Of a stretch of 64,000 nucleotides of DNA, positions 10,699 to 23,093 are shown one piece after another. The position numbers were made by a program, and so were the translations under genes. The notes under the pieces were generated by a model, which saw nothing but the letters and a program-made list of their open reading frames with translations, made no database searches and had not been told where the DNA came from. Each line of letters starts with the position of its first letter. The first letter of the stretch is position 1. Origin of the DNA: Smallanthus sonchifolius (taxonomy: Eukaryota; Streptophyta; Magnoliopsida; Asterales; Asteraceae); contig CM042043.1 of NCBI GenBank assembly GCA_023525975.1, positions 35,970,001 through 36,034,000 of the forward strand, in the 5' to 3' direction.

Positions 10699-13381
10699 TG
10701 TAAGACCCCAACCCGGGCATCCTACAGTTGGTTCTCATAATGGTTCATTCTCATTTAAAATTCATTTAGTGTTACTCAAATTACAGCGGAAGTCTTTCAA
10801 AACTCATTTATTACTTGTTAAAAATATTAGCTTACTTTACGAATGCCTCCACAACAATCCGAGTAATGCCGCTTCCAAGCCAAGATACGTCAACACTACA
10901 TTTACCTGCAAAACAATCTATCGTACACACAAAGTCAGCTACGCTGAGTGAGTTCTAATAGTTTAATTTAAATAAAAGCCATCACGTGATGTTCTTTAGT
11001 TTATTTCACTCAGGAACCTTCGGCCCTTATAAAATAATATTACAATTTATTAATGATTAGTTAATCCCCTGTCATCCCACGACATCCCATAACCGTTTAT
11101 CACCCGGGACTCAACCCGCACTACTAGTAAAATAATAACCTTACAATCACAACAACATAGACTCAACATACTATGCTAGCAACTCATATCCAAGAATACA
11201 TATTAACTCGACTCTGGGTTAACACAACTTACCCTAGACATTAGCACATCCGGCCTTAACCAAGGCTCTCACAAATAACAGACATAACCCTTATACACGT
11301 CACGTCACAAGTTCTGACTCAATGGTCAGTCTAACTCTACACGTCACATTCAACATGTCACATTAACACTATCTCATACACAATAAATACAACTCACTCC
11401 TAGCATGCAGATTAACATATATTTATATACGCATGCAAACACATACCTTATCACCGCACCCTCGTCAGGGTTACCCTTGTCAGGGCATTAACACTCCCCG
11501 AGCTCATCATTATCCTGTTAGATAAATGTCACCATTGGTGACTTCCCGAAGGACCTCGTCCTCCACGATCCCGTTTGTCATGTCATGATGACAACGATAC
11601 AAATACAATACTCGCCATGCTACAAGGACAATGACACCAAACATACAACACAAATATAACCATATCATAACACACATCATGTACAGGACTCATTAACTAC
11701 ACCTGCACCTTACACACGACCCTAACACAACATATACCACATACAATCATGACCATTTAACTTTAAGCCTGACTCTCCCCGTCCAACCCTTAACATGTCG
11801 CAAACTAATATCTCGTCTCTATGTCTCACACATTTCTAGGAACACGCCATAAACTCTACGACTCTCAATTAAGCATTTTATGCTCAAAGCACATTGGTTT
11901 AGAACCCGTGACCCTTGAAATGATTAATTACATTAATACCACGTGAATGTGTGTACGATAGCCCCAAAACAGTAAAACATTTAAAAGAGGGGGGAATAGA
12001 AACTCACAATATATGTCGATCCTTAGTATTTGCTCCGAAACTCGTTCGGTCACGCTCGAACCCGAACCTGTCAAATGCATGACCACTTGGTCAGACATGT
12101 TCCAAGCATATAACGTAAAACAATAACTAAACCCCGATGCTTGGCTTGTCATCCCAATGTCTCTCTCACATGAGAACCTCGTCTCACGTGTTTACATAAT
12201 ATATAGTCCCCCGTCCTCACCAGGAATTAAGTACCCGAGTCCCGGCATGCATGCATGCACACGTAAGTGCCACGCAACCCTAGCTCCATGAATACTCGCA
12301 CACCTGAGCCGGCCTCCTCCTGCGCACGCACGTAAACCCTCCATGCGAACCCTACTCGGGAAAGGATATAGCCGAATCCTCCTTCCACACCACCGTGCAT
12401 GCTTAAACGATCGCCACCTTGAGTCACCACCACTGTCATGTTTTCCCCGCTCTCGTCGTCGAGTTACCTACACCATGATCACCCCTTGAGCCGTCCTCGA
12501 TGTATTCATCTTCTCCGACCAAGGCTTCACCGCAGCACCATCACCATCTTCATTTGCTCATTCCTCCATCACCTACGACCACCACACAGCCGCCACCACT
12601 GCCGCCATCTTTAACAGCCGTCACCGGCTTCCTCTTGCTGTTGGACACCATTACTCGCCACTGCTTAGTCGTTGCCGCGACTAGCTACAAAAAGCAACCA
12701 CCTGTGTCACCTTCCTACACGCTGACCGGCCCTGCTACGCACCACCGCAGCGCCGCCACATCAGCCACCACAGCGTACCCCTGTTGTACGTCTCCCTCCT
12801 TCTCCCGAAATCTGATCACCAAGCCACTAACCGCTTGCACAGGTAGCTACTACCACCCATGCCTTCGGCCATCATCGGCCGCACGCTACACCCACCACCA
12901 TTACTGTGAACCACCAACTCCCTCCACCATGTCCTTGCCGATGGCTGGGATCAACAACTCCAACCCTAACCGAAATTCTTAACAAAACAATAACGATATC
13001 GTAAAAAGAACATACGAGGTTTACCTTAACGTGTATTGTCGTCTCTCGTTTATCGCCACCATAGGACCACCGTCGCCGTCTTCTCCTATCGTCGGACTCC
13101 CTCTCTTCTGGTTGTTCCTGCCATTGCTCTCCCTCCTAGGTCGAATTGCCTAGGGTTTTGCCCATAAGTTCCTTTTAAACCATTGGGGTTTACATCCTAG
13201 TCCCCGGTTTTCCTTTTTGCACGCTTTCAATCCCAACCGTTCTCATTGTAGCTATCCGGGCCCTTTTAGATCTATAGATTTACAATTACTCGCCAAACTA
13301 AGCTAGCACCTATCGTTTAGTTAGAGACTCGGGTCGCCCTTCGACCCGGACCGTTAGCTTTTGAATTTTCGGGATGTTACA
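10699..13381 (-). repeat. 3' LTR of LARD (intact copy)
   Basis: On the minus strand TGTAACATCCCG (13381) to GGGTCTTACA (10699). It shows the unbroken state of the site where C1 entered the other LTR (ccctccatgcg near 12336). The CCACCA-rich stretch 12500-12980 gives a long Pro/His/Thr-rich frame on the plus strand, frame-broken in the other LTR copy (31421-31952), so I do not call it a gene. Confidence 0.88.
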
Positions 13382-13419
13382 AGTCTATCCCCCTTAAAAG
13401 AGGATTCGTCCTCGAATCC
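13382..13419 (-). other. PPT and adjacent inverted repeat of LARD
   Basis: Minus strand aagggggatagact (13382-13395) before the 3' LTR, preceded by inverted repeat ggattcgaggacgaatcc (13402-13419). The same pair occurs at 5311-5348. Confidence 0.8.
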
Positions 13420-15535
13420 TGCGTCGTCACAGCCCAACGCGCTTATCTTTTAGTGTTCACTTATGCACCGATTCCGTTTAGTGTCTAAGATTCACCTTTA
13501 CTCTGATTGATTTCATTGCATTAACCTTATTCCTCCACACTTGGCGTTCAAAGACTGTCCAACTCATAGTCCACGTTCATCTTTGGACTTGTAAATCTCA
13601 CACACCCCTTTCCCTTATGTCACAACCTTGTCAATTAGTTACGTACTCATCGTGTTTCTTGGTCCGTTCAAGGCACAAAAAATGTCATTCCTTTTATAAT
13701 TCTGATGGCCTTGTTATCCCAATGGCCATACCCAGGTACGGTTCCTTGATTCTTATAGCTAAGATCATTTGTTGTCCTTCTCCTATCATACTTTAATCGC
13801 CATCCAACGATGAGTCGTTAAAACTCAGGCAACACTGCCTTTCTCATAGATGTGATATATCTCTTGCTCTCAAATGACTTCCAAGAACTGGTGCCAATCT
13901 TCACTGAACTCTCCTAATGTTTCCCCACCACCGTATTCCTTTACTTCTTTATCACGTGTTTAGTATGCCCCTCAAGTATGTACATACACTTAACACTAGG
14001 GTCATTTCATCATCCCTCGATGTCCTCAAAAGCTCACCTACCTCCGTCATGTATATTTCAATAGCCAAAATTGGCTTTATTTCAATGCTCCACAGGATCT
14101 CCCTTTAGGCCAGTCGTAAGTTTGTCAGCGTAGGCCTTTCCTTCTTAGTCACTTATGTGCAATCTTGCACTTACCCTACTCCGGTTCCACTTTTCTCGTC
14201 ATTGTTCAATCATTGCCACACGATCATCGATCGCATCTCATTCATCAAGTACGAACAGGAAGCCTGCCCTAACATGCGCCTCAGCTATCCATTGTCTCGT
14301 TCATAGAGAACATCTCTACTCTTCTTATGTTTTTCATTCAAAGAACTCTTCCTATGGAACGTATCCCATGGAGAACCGATCGACACTTTGTCCACTCCGT
14401 GCTGAAATCCCTAGCGTCGTCACCTCGATCACGCCATAACTAGTTCCGATCAAGCGTCCATGTAACGTTTTCATTGTCACCTCTCACCGCTGCACCCCTT
14501 AGCTCCGTGCTCTGCATTCCCGAGATATAAGTATAGGTTTCTCATAAGAGCACCTAGTTGATCGTCTCAAATGGCGTCAAAACTCCTTGTATCGTCTCGT
14601 GGTATCATCATTGAGAAAATTGTTAAGATAGAAACGCTTTACTTGAGCCCACCGACCATTCGTCCTATGCACGACTAAGCGTGTATCACCAGGACTCTCG
14701 ACTACAAGTCACAATAGCAAACCTATCATATTTAATGTGTACATTGTAATATAGTATCCCAACTCTCTAACTCGCACAAGGTGCACACACCACTAGCTAG
14801 TCGTGCGCGATTCTACCTATTTACTATATGACCTCGTTATTTATAAAAACACACACACACACACATGAACTCTATCTTTTATTCACCCCAACGGGTCATA
14901 CCTATGGTTCAGAACAACAGATTACTCAGTCTAGACACAAGACATCACCCTAATCCTTTATACACAATAGTTATAATTTTAATTTTTCCTCAGGACCTTT
15001 TCCTGAACATTCACATCTACTAAAGATGTATAACCATAACTCCCCACAGGGACCTGTCCTGCATACTCACACAAGGTGCAACGCACCCATTACACTTCGA
15101 ACCATCACCTAGACATTAACACCTAGGTGACACTATCATACTACCGTTGACACAGGTAAATTCAAAATTCATGTCTACATAAGTCTACTCACGCCATCTA
15201 ATCAACCATGCTCTAGTATCACAACAAAAATCACGTTTAATGCTAACTCACATTATTCATAATACAATCACACAATCACATTATATTGCACATATTCCAC
15301 TATTGTAAACACAATCATACGCCGTCACAAACATAATTATCATTAATTATGTTCAAATCATCATGCGGTAAGACTCACATAAATTGTCAAAATCAAATAA
15401 CAACTATTTAAATTGAGCATCACTCCACATAAATGTCTAATCAGTCACAACGTCGAATCATCTCAAAATCTCTCATGATAACTACCACACAACTACTCAT
15501 CAAGCAAACGAGCATCCCAAACACTGCGCACCAAA
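13420..15535 (-). other. LARD internal region without recognisable genes
   Basis: About 2.1 kb with no coding frame that I can relate to gag or pol on either strand. It has an AC microsatellite at about 14849-14864. Short frames at 13917 and 14155 show no domain or conservation. Confidence 0.6.
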
Positions 15536-15889
15536 TCACTGCTTGACCACGTTAGGTGCATCTGGCATGTCCTCCTCTGGTTCTTCCTGGAACAAAACTC
15601 TCTTAACCAACGCATGTGGTCAATCTCTCAACCGTGCAGGTCCACATCCTGGAGGAAAATCACGGACAGCTCGCACTACTCTCCTTTTCCATCCCGTCTT
15701 TCCAATCATAGCTCCGCGCGGTATGTCGCCGACCGAAGTTCTAATCACACTTGACACGAGAAGCGCCAACACTGCTCCCATTTCACAAGCAGTTTCACCC
15801 GCAGCAGTCGTCGTCTTGACTGGTCATTCTGCATTCCTCCTAGCAAGAGCATCACGCCTGACCGATGTCATATGCTTCGTCTTAACCAT
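15536..15889 (-). pseudogene. LARD-borne ORF of unknown function (broken)
   Basis: Minus-strand frame from ATG 15889 to TGA 15536, about 117 codons, with two internal TGA codons. It starts MVKTKHMTSVRRDALARRNA and contains GAVLALLVSSVIRTSVGDIP and an acidic end (EEPEEDMPDAPN). The basic start and its position about 640 bases after the PBS suggest a gag N-terminus or a family-specific first ORF; I do not recognise the family. The opposite-strand frame at 15543-15893 is its shadow. Confidence 0.45.
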
Positions 15890-16530
15890 TTAATCCTACT
15901 CATGATAGAATGCTAGAGTGATTACTATGTGCTCAAATTCATAATATGAGAGTAATCATAGACTGCCAAATCATGGTGATCAAATGCAATTTGGTGGTCC
16001 ACATCACTGTTCGGATTCTAAACCATTCCCATCATATTCACACTAACTTTCTACCTTCATGCACATCGGATGCACATGCTTCCCACACAACTCACATAGC
16101 ATCACAAAATGATACATAAAGTTATCACAATAATTACAATTGCACACCACACATGGTTACACGCAAATTCACTAAACCATGCTAACACACTAAGCTATGT
16201 CACATAACGCAATTAATGTTACTCTACATTAATTATCTCACAACACATGATTTCACCAAATCACACCACACACTTCACATAATTCTATATACTACCACAA
16301 CACATAGCACACATGATGTTCCCACACGGAACCAAAAATTACTCATTCACACTAATCGCTTTACATATCGTAGCACTACACAAATGGTAAATAATACTCA
16401 CTGCTAAACTCGAAAGACGTACCTCTTGGTCGTGGTTACTCGTGGTGGCGTTCGTTTCACCCTCGTCCCATTTTTGGTTTAAGTTAAGTATTTTATTTGT
16501 TTAAAAATACCAGTTTTCTATTAAACCACA

Positions 16531-16542
16531 GCTCTGATACCA
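16531..16542 (-). other. primer binding site of LARD
   Basis: Minus strand tggtatcagagc, four bases inside the 5' LTR end at 16547; fixes the minus orientation. Confidence 0.88.
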
Positions 16543-16546
16543 ACTT

Positions 16547-18163
16547 GTAAGACCCTAACTCGGGCATCCTACAGTTGGTTCTCATAACGGGTCATTCTCA
16601 TTTAAAATTCATTTAGTGTTACTCAAATTACAACGAAAGTCTTTCAAAACTCATTTATTACTAGTTAACGTTATTAGCTTACCTCACGAATGCCTTCACA
16701 CCAATCCGAGCAATGCTGCTTCTAAGCCAAGATACGTCAACCCTACACTTACATGTAAAAAAATCTATCGTACACACAAAGTCAGCTACGCTGAGTGAGT
16801 TCTAATAGTTTAATTTAAACAAAAACCATCACGTGATGTTCTTTAGTTTATTTCACTCAGGACCCTCCGGTCCTTAAAAAATAATATTACAATTTATTAA
16901 CAAATAGTTCATCCCCTGTCATCCTATGACATCCTATAACCGTTTATCACCCGGGACTCAACCCGCACTACTAGTAATAATAATAACCTTACAATCACAA
17001 CAACATAGACTCAGCATACTATGCTAGCAACTCATATCCAAGAATACACATTAACTCGAATATGGGTTAACACAACTTACCCTAGACATTAGCACATCCG
17101 GCCTTAACCAAGGCTCTCACAATTAACAGACATAACCCTTATACACGTCACATCACAAGTTCTGACTTAACGGTCAGTCTAACTTTACACGTCACATTAA
17201 TACTATCTCATACACAATAAATACAACTCATTCCTAGCATGCAGATTAACACATATTTATATACGCATGCAAACACATACCTTATCACCGCACCCTCGTC
17301 AGGCCATTAACACTCCCCGACCTCATCATTATCCAGAAAGATAAATGTCACCATTGGTGACTTCCCGAAGGACCTCGTCCTCCACGATCCCGTTTGTCGT
17401 GTCGTGATGACAACGATACAAACACAATACCCGCCATGCAAACAAGGACAATGACACCAAACATACAACACAAATATAACCATATCATAACACACATCAT
17501 GTACAGGACTCATTAACTACACCTGCACCTTACACACGACCCTAACACAACATATACCACATACAATCATGACCATTTAACTTTAAGCCTGACTCTCCCG
17601 GTCCAACCCTTAACATGTCGCACATTAATATCTCGTCTCTATGTCTCACACATTTCTAGGAACAAGCCATAAACTCTACGACCCTCAATTAAGCATTTTA
17701 TGCTCAAAGCACATTGGTTTAGAACCCGTGACCCTTGAAATGATTAATTACATTAATACCACATGAATGTGTGTACGGTAGCCCCAAAACAGTAAAACAT
17801 TTAAAAGAGGGGGGAATAGAAACTCACAATATATGTCGATCCTTAGTCCTTGCTCTGAAACTCGTTCGGTCCCGCTCGAACCCAAACCTGTCAAATGCAT
17901 GACCACTTGGTCAGACATGTTCCAAGCATATAACGTAAAACAATAACTAAATCCCGATGCTTGGCTTGTCATCCCAACGTCTCTCTCACATGAGACCCCG
18001 TCTCACGTGTTTTCATAATATATAGTCCCCCGTCCTCACCAGGAATTAAGTACCCGAGTCCCGGCATGCATGCATGCACACGTAAGTGCCACGCAACCCT
18101 AGCTCCATGAATACTCGCACACCCGAGCCGGCCTCCTCCTGCGCACGCACGTAAACCCTCCAT
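16547..18163 (-). repeat. 5' LTR of LARD, inner part
   Basis: Matches 10699-12338 closely and stops at 18163 where C1 entered. The remaining part is 31328-32351. Confidence 0.88.
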
Positions 18164-18690
18164 TGTTGAAGCACTTTCTTGTGACAAACACTCTGGATAG
18201 ATAGAGTCTTAGTTTAGTACTTTCATGTATGTATTTGTCTTTGTTTGTAAGTATCTGTATGTATTAGTTATCGAGTTGTATTTACTTTTACATATTGACT
18301 GTTGCGGATTTCTCTAAGTGTTTTGCGCACTTGTATGTGCGCAGGAAATAGTTCCTGTGTACTTAGCAAGTACGCAAGAATACCTTTGCGTATATGCTAA
18401 GTAAGCATGAGTAAATTGCCAGACATCAGGTCGTGTATAAATAGGAATGGTTGACAGTAGATAAGTACGCAATCTTAGACGCATTCATAGTAGCAAATAC
18501 GCAGAACTTGTAATCTCAGTATTTCTCTCTGTAACCCTTAAGTGTTAATAATAGACGAAAGTTTAAAGTGATTCTCTTGTTGGTTTACTTTGTGTTGTAA
18601 GACTCTCCACCTGGTCACGGGTATTCCGCACCCGGTCCGACTAGTATACCCACTTGCATGTGACGATCCGCCACACCCGAGGGACCTACA
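18164..18690 (+). repeat. 5' LTR of C1
   Basis: TGTTGAAGCACTTT to GGGACCTACA. Palindromes at 18325-18342, 18357-18375 and 18388-18406, then TATA box TATAAATAG at 18436-18444. Compared with the 3' LTR, one complete palindrome (match of 31034-31052) is deleted. Confidence 0.92.
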
Positions 18691-18692
18691 AG

Positions 18693-18704
18693 TGGTATCA
18701 GAGC
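18693..18704 (+). other. primer binding site of C1
   Basis: tggtatcagagc two bases after the 5' LTR. Confidence 0.93.
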
Positions 18705-19284
18705 TTTTGCTCTTGATTTCGAGTGTTGTGAGTGAGTTTGGAGAGTTTTCTACAGAGTTTTACAAGCAAAAGGAGGTGTTTTTGTTTATTTTTGTGATAA
18801 AATAGGGGTAGCTCTTGAGCACTATTTTTGAAGCAAAAATCACTCAAAAACCGACTTTTGTTGTGTATTTTGAGTGTTTTGAGCATCAAAGGTTGGTTAG
18901 AAACAAGTTTCTGACCCCTTGGCTCATTTTGATTGTTCATATGTTCAATTTTTGCCATCTTCGGTGTGTTTCCAGTGACCGGAATAGTTTGGTGAGAGTT
19001 GGTGAAAAGGTGCTCTGCGTACTTACCATATCTGGCAAAAAGTACAGTTTTGCTGCGTACTTACTAAATACGCAAGACTAATCTCTTGCGTACTTACTAA
19101 ATACGCAAGACTAATCTTGTGCGTACTTAAGTTATGTCATGCGTCCTTATCATTTACTCCTGCGTACTTATCAAGTATGCAAGAGCAAATCTTAAATACC
19201 CAAGATCTTTCCACTAAGTGCGCAAGTCCAATATCAAGTGCACAAGTGCCTCTGATTTTTCTGAAATTTGACTAAGTGTTCACC
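18705..19284 (+). repeat. leader of C1 with phased palindrome array
   Basis: Transcribed leader before gag. Copies of the gcgtactt palindrome begin at 19055, 19088 and 19121, exactly 33 bp apart, with a further copy at 19162-19180 and degenerate ones around 19016 and 19141. As RNA each could fold into a short hairpin. Confidence 0.7.
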
Positions 19285-20797
19285 ATGTCGAATCTTCAGA
19301 ACCTTGGAAACCTTTTAAACTATGACAATGAGATCGGTACTCCTCAGAAACCGCCAAAGCTGCTAAATGTAAATGATTATTCTAACTAGAAGGCACGCTT
19401 TGAGCATTACATTTCATACACCGATTCTTCGTTATGGATACCAATCCTAGAAGGATATAAGCATCCCACACACATCTATCTTGATGATGAACTGCCTAAG
19501 CCTATCTCTAAACTCGATGAAGAAGAAAAGAAAGCTTATGATCGAGAGAAGAAGGCTCACGGTTCTATCACTATGGCATTGACTCGGGAGTTGTTCCACA
19601 ATTTTAGAGGATATGATAACTCCAAGGATCTTTGGAAGGCGTTACAGAAAAGATTCGAGGGGAATAGTGATATCAAGAAGAGTAAACGGGAAGCAGTATG
19701 AAAGCTTCAGATTTTTGGAGGATGAGTCTTTAGATGACCCCATCTCTAGATTCTATCATCTGCAGACATAATTGAAAGCTTTTGAGCTCAAGTATCCCGA
19801 TGAAGAGTTGGTGGAAAAGTTTCTGGATGCTTTGCCACCCAGGTTTGAAATGTACACAACCCTGATGAGAGAGAATCCAAAATTCTATGAAATGACAGTG
19901 GAGGTGGCAATTGGAAAGGTTCAAGCTCATAACATGAACCTTAGAAAGAAGGAGAGCTCAGGAAGACCTCAGATACAAGACCCTTCTATGTATCATGGGA
20001 CGTCTTCTACAACCAAATCTACGGGCTCTGGAATTGCCCTTTTCTCTGGAAACTCTACTGAATAAGACCACTCAAATGGTTGTGGTGGTCATGCATGCTA
20101 TGCATCTGGATCAGGTTCTGGATCTCATCAACAACACACCTCAAGAAATCCTCCCGTTACAACTTCAGCTAACCAATCAGCTATAGCCAAAATAGCTGAA
20201 GATCATGTAGCACTATTTTCATCTTGCATGCTGGCCTACGAGAACTTCATAGGTGGCAAGCTTACAGATCCCGAGACAATTGAAGAATAATTTAATCAAG
20301 TGGATCCTGATGACATGGAGGACATGGAAATTCAGTGGAATATGGCCATGATACTGAGGAGAGCCAAGCGTTTCCTGAACAGAACATGAAGAAAGTTCAT
20401 TGGCGGGCATTCTAATGCCAAGGTTGGTTTTGACAAATCCAAGGCCAAATGCTATAAGTGTCTAAACTTTGGACACTTTGCTCGTGAATGTCAGAAAGAC
20501 AGAGCACTGGCTTCGGGTTTCACCAGACCTAGACAAGGAAACAGACTGAAGAACATAATGGCCCAGAATGAGCTTCTAATCCAGACAAACAACATGATTT
20601 TGGGGCACAGGTCGTCTCTCGAGCTGAGGTTTGATATGCAGAAGAAGGAGCATGAGCTGATGGTCAAACTAATTGATGATCTGACCAAGAAGCTTGATGC
20701 TCAGGGGGAGAAAGATAAGGAGAAGGAGAAAGATAAGGAGAAGGATAAAGAAAAGACAACTACTAGTGATGAGGCTTGCCATTCCTCCACCAGTTAG
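19285..20797 (+). pseudogene. copia gag of C1 with a captured coiled-coil segment
   Basis: Start MSNLQNLGNLLNYDNEIGTP at 19285, parallel to C3. Same domains: UBN2-type gag, CCHC knuckle CYKCLNFGHFARECQ (about 20449-20493). In-frame TAG at 19387, a small deletion with frameshift near 19690, a TAA at about 19768, TAA near 20062 and 20288, and TGA near 20387 break it. After the knuckle the native coiled coil seen in C3 is missing. Instead 20543-20782 is almost identical to 29242-29463 of the accessory ORF of the same element, read in the knuckle frame, ending at a TAG (20795). The remainder of gag follows in another frame. Confidence 0.85.
20543..20782 (+). repeat. segment duplicated from the accessory ORF into gag
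   Basis: Nearly identical to 29242-29463 apart from a few substitutions and one extra lysine/aspartate-rich unit of about 18 bp. It encodes a coiled coil (MILGHRSSLELRFDMQKKEH) in the same frame as the upstream zinc knuckle. The junctions share only a few bases (CAT/CC on the right), typical of template switching. Confidence 0.88.
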
Positions 20798-21908
20798 CGG
20801 GAAGTTTGTCAACAGCTTAGTAGACATTGATCTAACTTGTCTTGATGAGTCCTCAGGAAAGGATGATTCCTCTAATAAGGATGATTCCTCAAGTAAGGCT
20901 AACTCCACATATAATGAGGAGTTCTTTACTGCTTCTGATGATGGGTCGGTTAACACTTGCCCTGAAGGAGTAGTATCTGAGGAGTTGTTATCTGAACAGA
21001 AAGTCAAGAAAAACATTATCACTAATAGTGATAATTGTATTTTAAATGAACCCGATATCATTGAATCTAATGATAAATTAAAGGTAATGCTTTATGGGGG
21101 GTATAAAAATCTTAATCAAGTAAAGAAAGAGGCTTTTTCAGCTCACTATGGGCTTGGTTACAAAGAAAATTTGCAAAAATACTATACTCCCAAGAACCAA
21201 TCTGTATCGGGTCAAACTCCTGTTCACAAACCAACTCCTCCTGCTCATAATGCTGAGTCATCTAATGCTAGATCTAATGAGGCTTATAGGAGGACTTACA
21301 CAGACAAGAGGACTTGCTTTCACTGTGGCTTGGTTGGTCACATTTTTGTGAACTGTCCTTCAAAGAACCAAGGGAAACGGCCTATTGTTTCACAACCGGT
21401 TGTCATCCCTAAGTCGCCATCAGTGAAACCTCCCAACTGTCCAAAACAAAATGTGGTGAAATCACCAGTTAAACCGATGGCAAAGCCAAAGATCAAATCT
21501 GAGGCCAAACCATCTGTTTCAAGAAAGGTAAAGCAACCTGCTGTACCTTGTGTATCTACCTCTGGTAGTACACGTACTGGTGAGAAACATGTGGTGAAAC
21601 TCTCTAAGCCACAGAGAAGGAGAAGGAATAAGAGGTTGAGAAAGCTAGAACAGCTGACTGGAGTTCAATCAGGTGAAGCTCCCACTAGTTCACCTGCTGT
21701 TGTTGAACATAAGTCTACTGTTCCAGTTAAGAAAAAGAAGAGGTCCTGGAATATCAAATCTAAAAATTCTCAATCTCCTAGTCCTAATTCTTTTAAAGAT
21801 TCATCCATTTTGAACAGTCATCACGACTGTGAGTTAAAAGAGGTAGTTTATTTTGAAAAGGATGGACGACCCAAGACCACTATGGCTTGGGTCTCCAAAT
21901 CTAACTAA
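20783..21908 (+). pseudogene. C1 gag C-terminal part with second zinc knuckle
   Basis: Open from upstream of 20783 to TAA 21908 (about 375 codons after the captured segment). It contains IPPPVSGKFVNSLVDIDLTC (matches C3 gag), a Ser/Asp-rich stretch, a second CCHC-like knuckle CFHCGLVGHIFVNCP at 21316-21360 and a Lys/Pro-rich nucleic-acid-binding tail (KPQRRRRNKRLRKLEQ). It lies in the pol frame; TAA (21906) and TGA (about 21918) separate it from the protease at 21924. The role would be RNA binding and packaging. Confidence 0.75.
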
Positions 21909-21923
21909 TTATTTTTGTGACTC

Positions 21924-23093
21924 ATGCAGGGACGTCCGAAGGGTACTATCTCTAACCACTGGTGTGTAGATAGTGGATGCTCCCGGCACATGACAGGAAA
22001 CATGGCCTTGCTTCAAGATGTGAAACCATTCAGAGGCGGCTATGTGGCCTTTGCTGGAGAGAAAGGCGGCAGTATCACGTGTCAAGGCGTGGTATCAAAT
22101 GGTTGTGTCAGTTTTGACAATGTCAACTTTTGCGAGCAGCTGAAGCATAACCTGCTGAGTGTCTCCCAAATGTGCGACAAGGAGTACTCGGCGATGTTTG
22201 ATAAGAATGAATGCTTGATTCTCAAGCCTGGTTTTGAAGTTCCTGAAGACTGGATTCTTATGAGAGCGCCAAGGACAAACGACACCTATCAGATTGATAT
22301 GAGCGTGGCAACAATCACCTCATCAGTTGCTACTTGTTTGCTTACCAAAGCGACAGAGCTTGACACTATCTTGTGGCATAGGAAACTCGAACATATTTCT
22401 TATCGTAAAATGAACCATCTTGTCCAAAACGGTTTTGTAACCGGGGTTCCTAAGCTGAGATTTACCATTGCAGATGACTGTATGCCTTGTAAAAAGGGCA
22501 AACAGCAGCGGAAGTCTCACAAACCCAAGCTCCAAAACTCCGTTGATACCCCTTTGGAGCTATTACCCATGGATCTGTTTGGCCCCATAAGTATCAGAAG
22601 TATTGGAGGTAAGTCGTTCTGTCTGGTTGTAACTGATGATTTCTCACGTTTTTCTTGGGTGCATTTTTTAGGTACAAAGGATGAGACTGCTGATATTCTT
22701 CAATACCTGATCCTGAGCTTGGAATCTCTTTGCAGGCTGAAGGTTAGAAGAATAAGGAGTGACAACGGAACTGAGTTCAAGAATAATTTGATGGAACTTT
22801 TCTGTCTCAAGAAGGGGACCCGTCACGAATTCAGCGCCCCGTACACACCTCAGCAGAATGGAGTTGCAGAACGAAAGAACAGAACATTGATTGAGACTGT
22901 AAGGACTATGCTGTCGGATGCAAAACTTCCTGTCACTTTCTGGGCAGAAGCAGTTAATACAGCTTGTCATGTCTTAAACAAAGTTCTGGTTGTGAAAAGG
23001 CATAACAAGACTTGTTACGAGTTGATCAACAATCGACTTCCCAATCTTGATTACCTAGTTCCTTTTGGTAGTCCCTGTTCCTTATTGCTATAA
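21924..23093 (+). pseudogene. C1 pol: protease and integrase
   Basis: Open frame of 389 codons. Order: retropepsin-type protease with DSGCSRHMTG, the GAG-pre-integrase segment with LKHNLLSVSQMCD, the zinc-binding HHCC region (LWHRKLEHIS then CMPCKKGK), and the rve integrase core with catalytic Asp in LPMDLFGPI, Asp in IRSDNGTEFKNN and Glu in PYTPQQNGVAERKNRT. The order PR-INT-RT-RH is the copia order. A TAA at 23091 interrupts just after FGSPC. It would cleave the polyprotein and insert the cDNA. Frame is the same as in the parts before and after, so only nonsense codons separate them. Confidence 0.9.

Noticed and set aside
12500..12982. 160-codon Pro/His/Thr-rich ORF, with a similar one at 31421-31952
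   Set aside because: It lies in the LTR of the LARD, the frame is broken differently in the other LTR copy, and the composition simply reflects CCACCA-rich DNA.
15543..15893. 116-codon plus-strand ORF
   Set aside because: Shadow of the minus-strand LARD frame, which fits the element orientation given by PBS and PPT.
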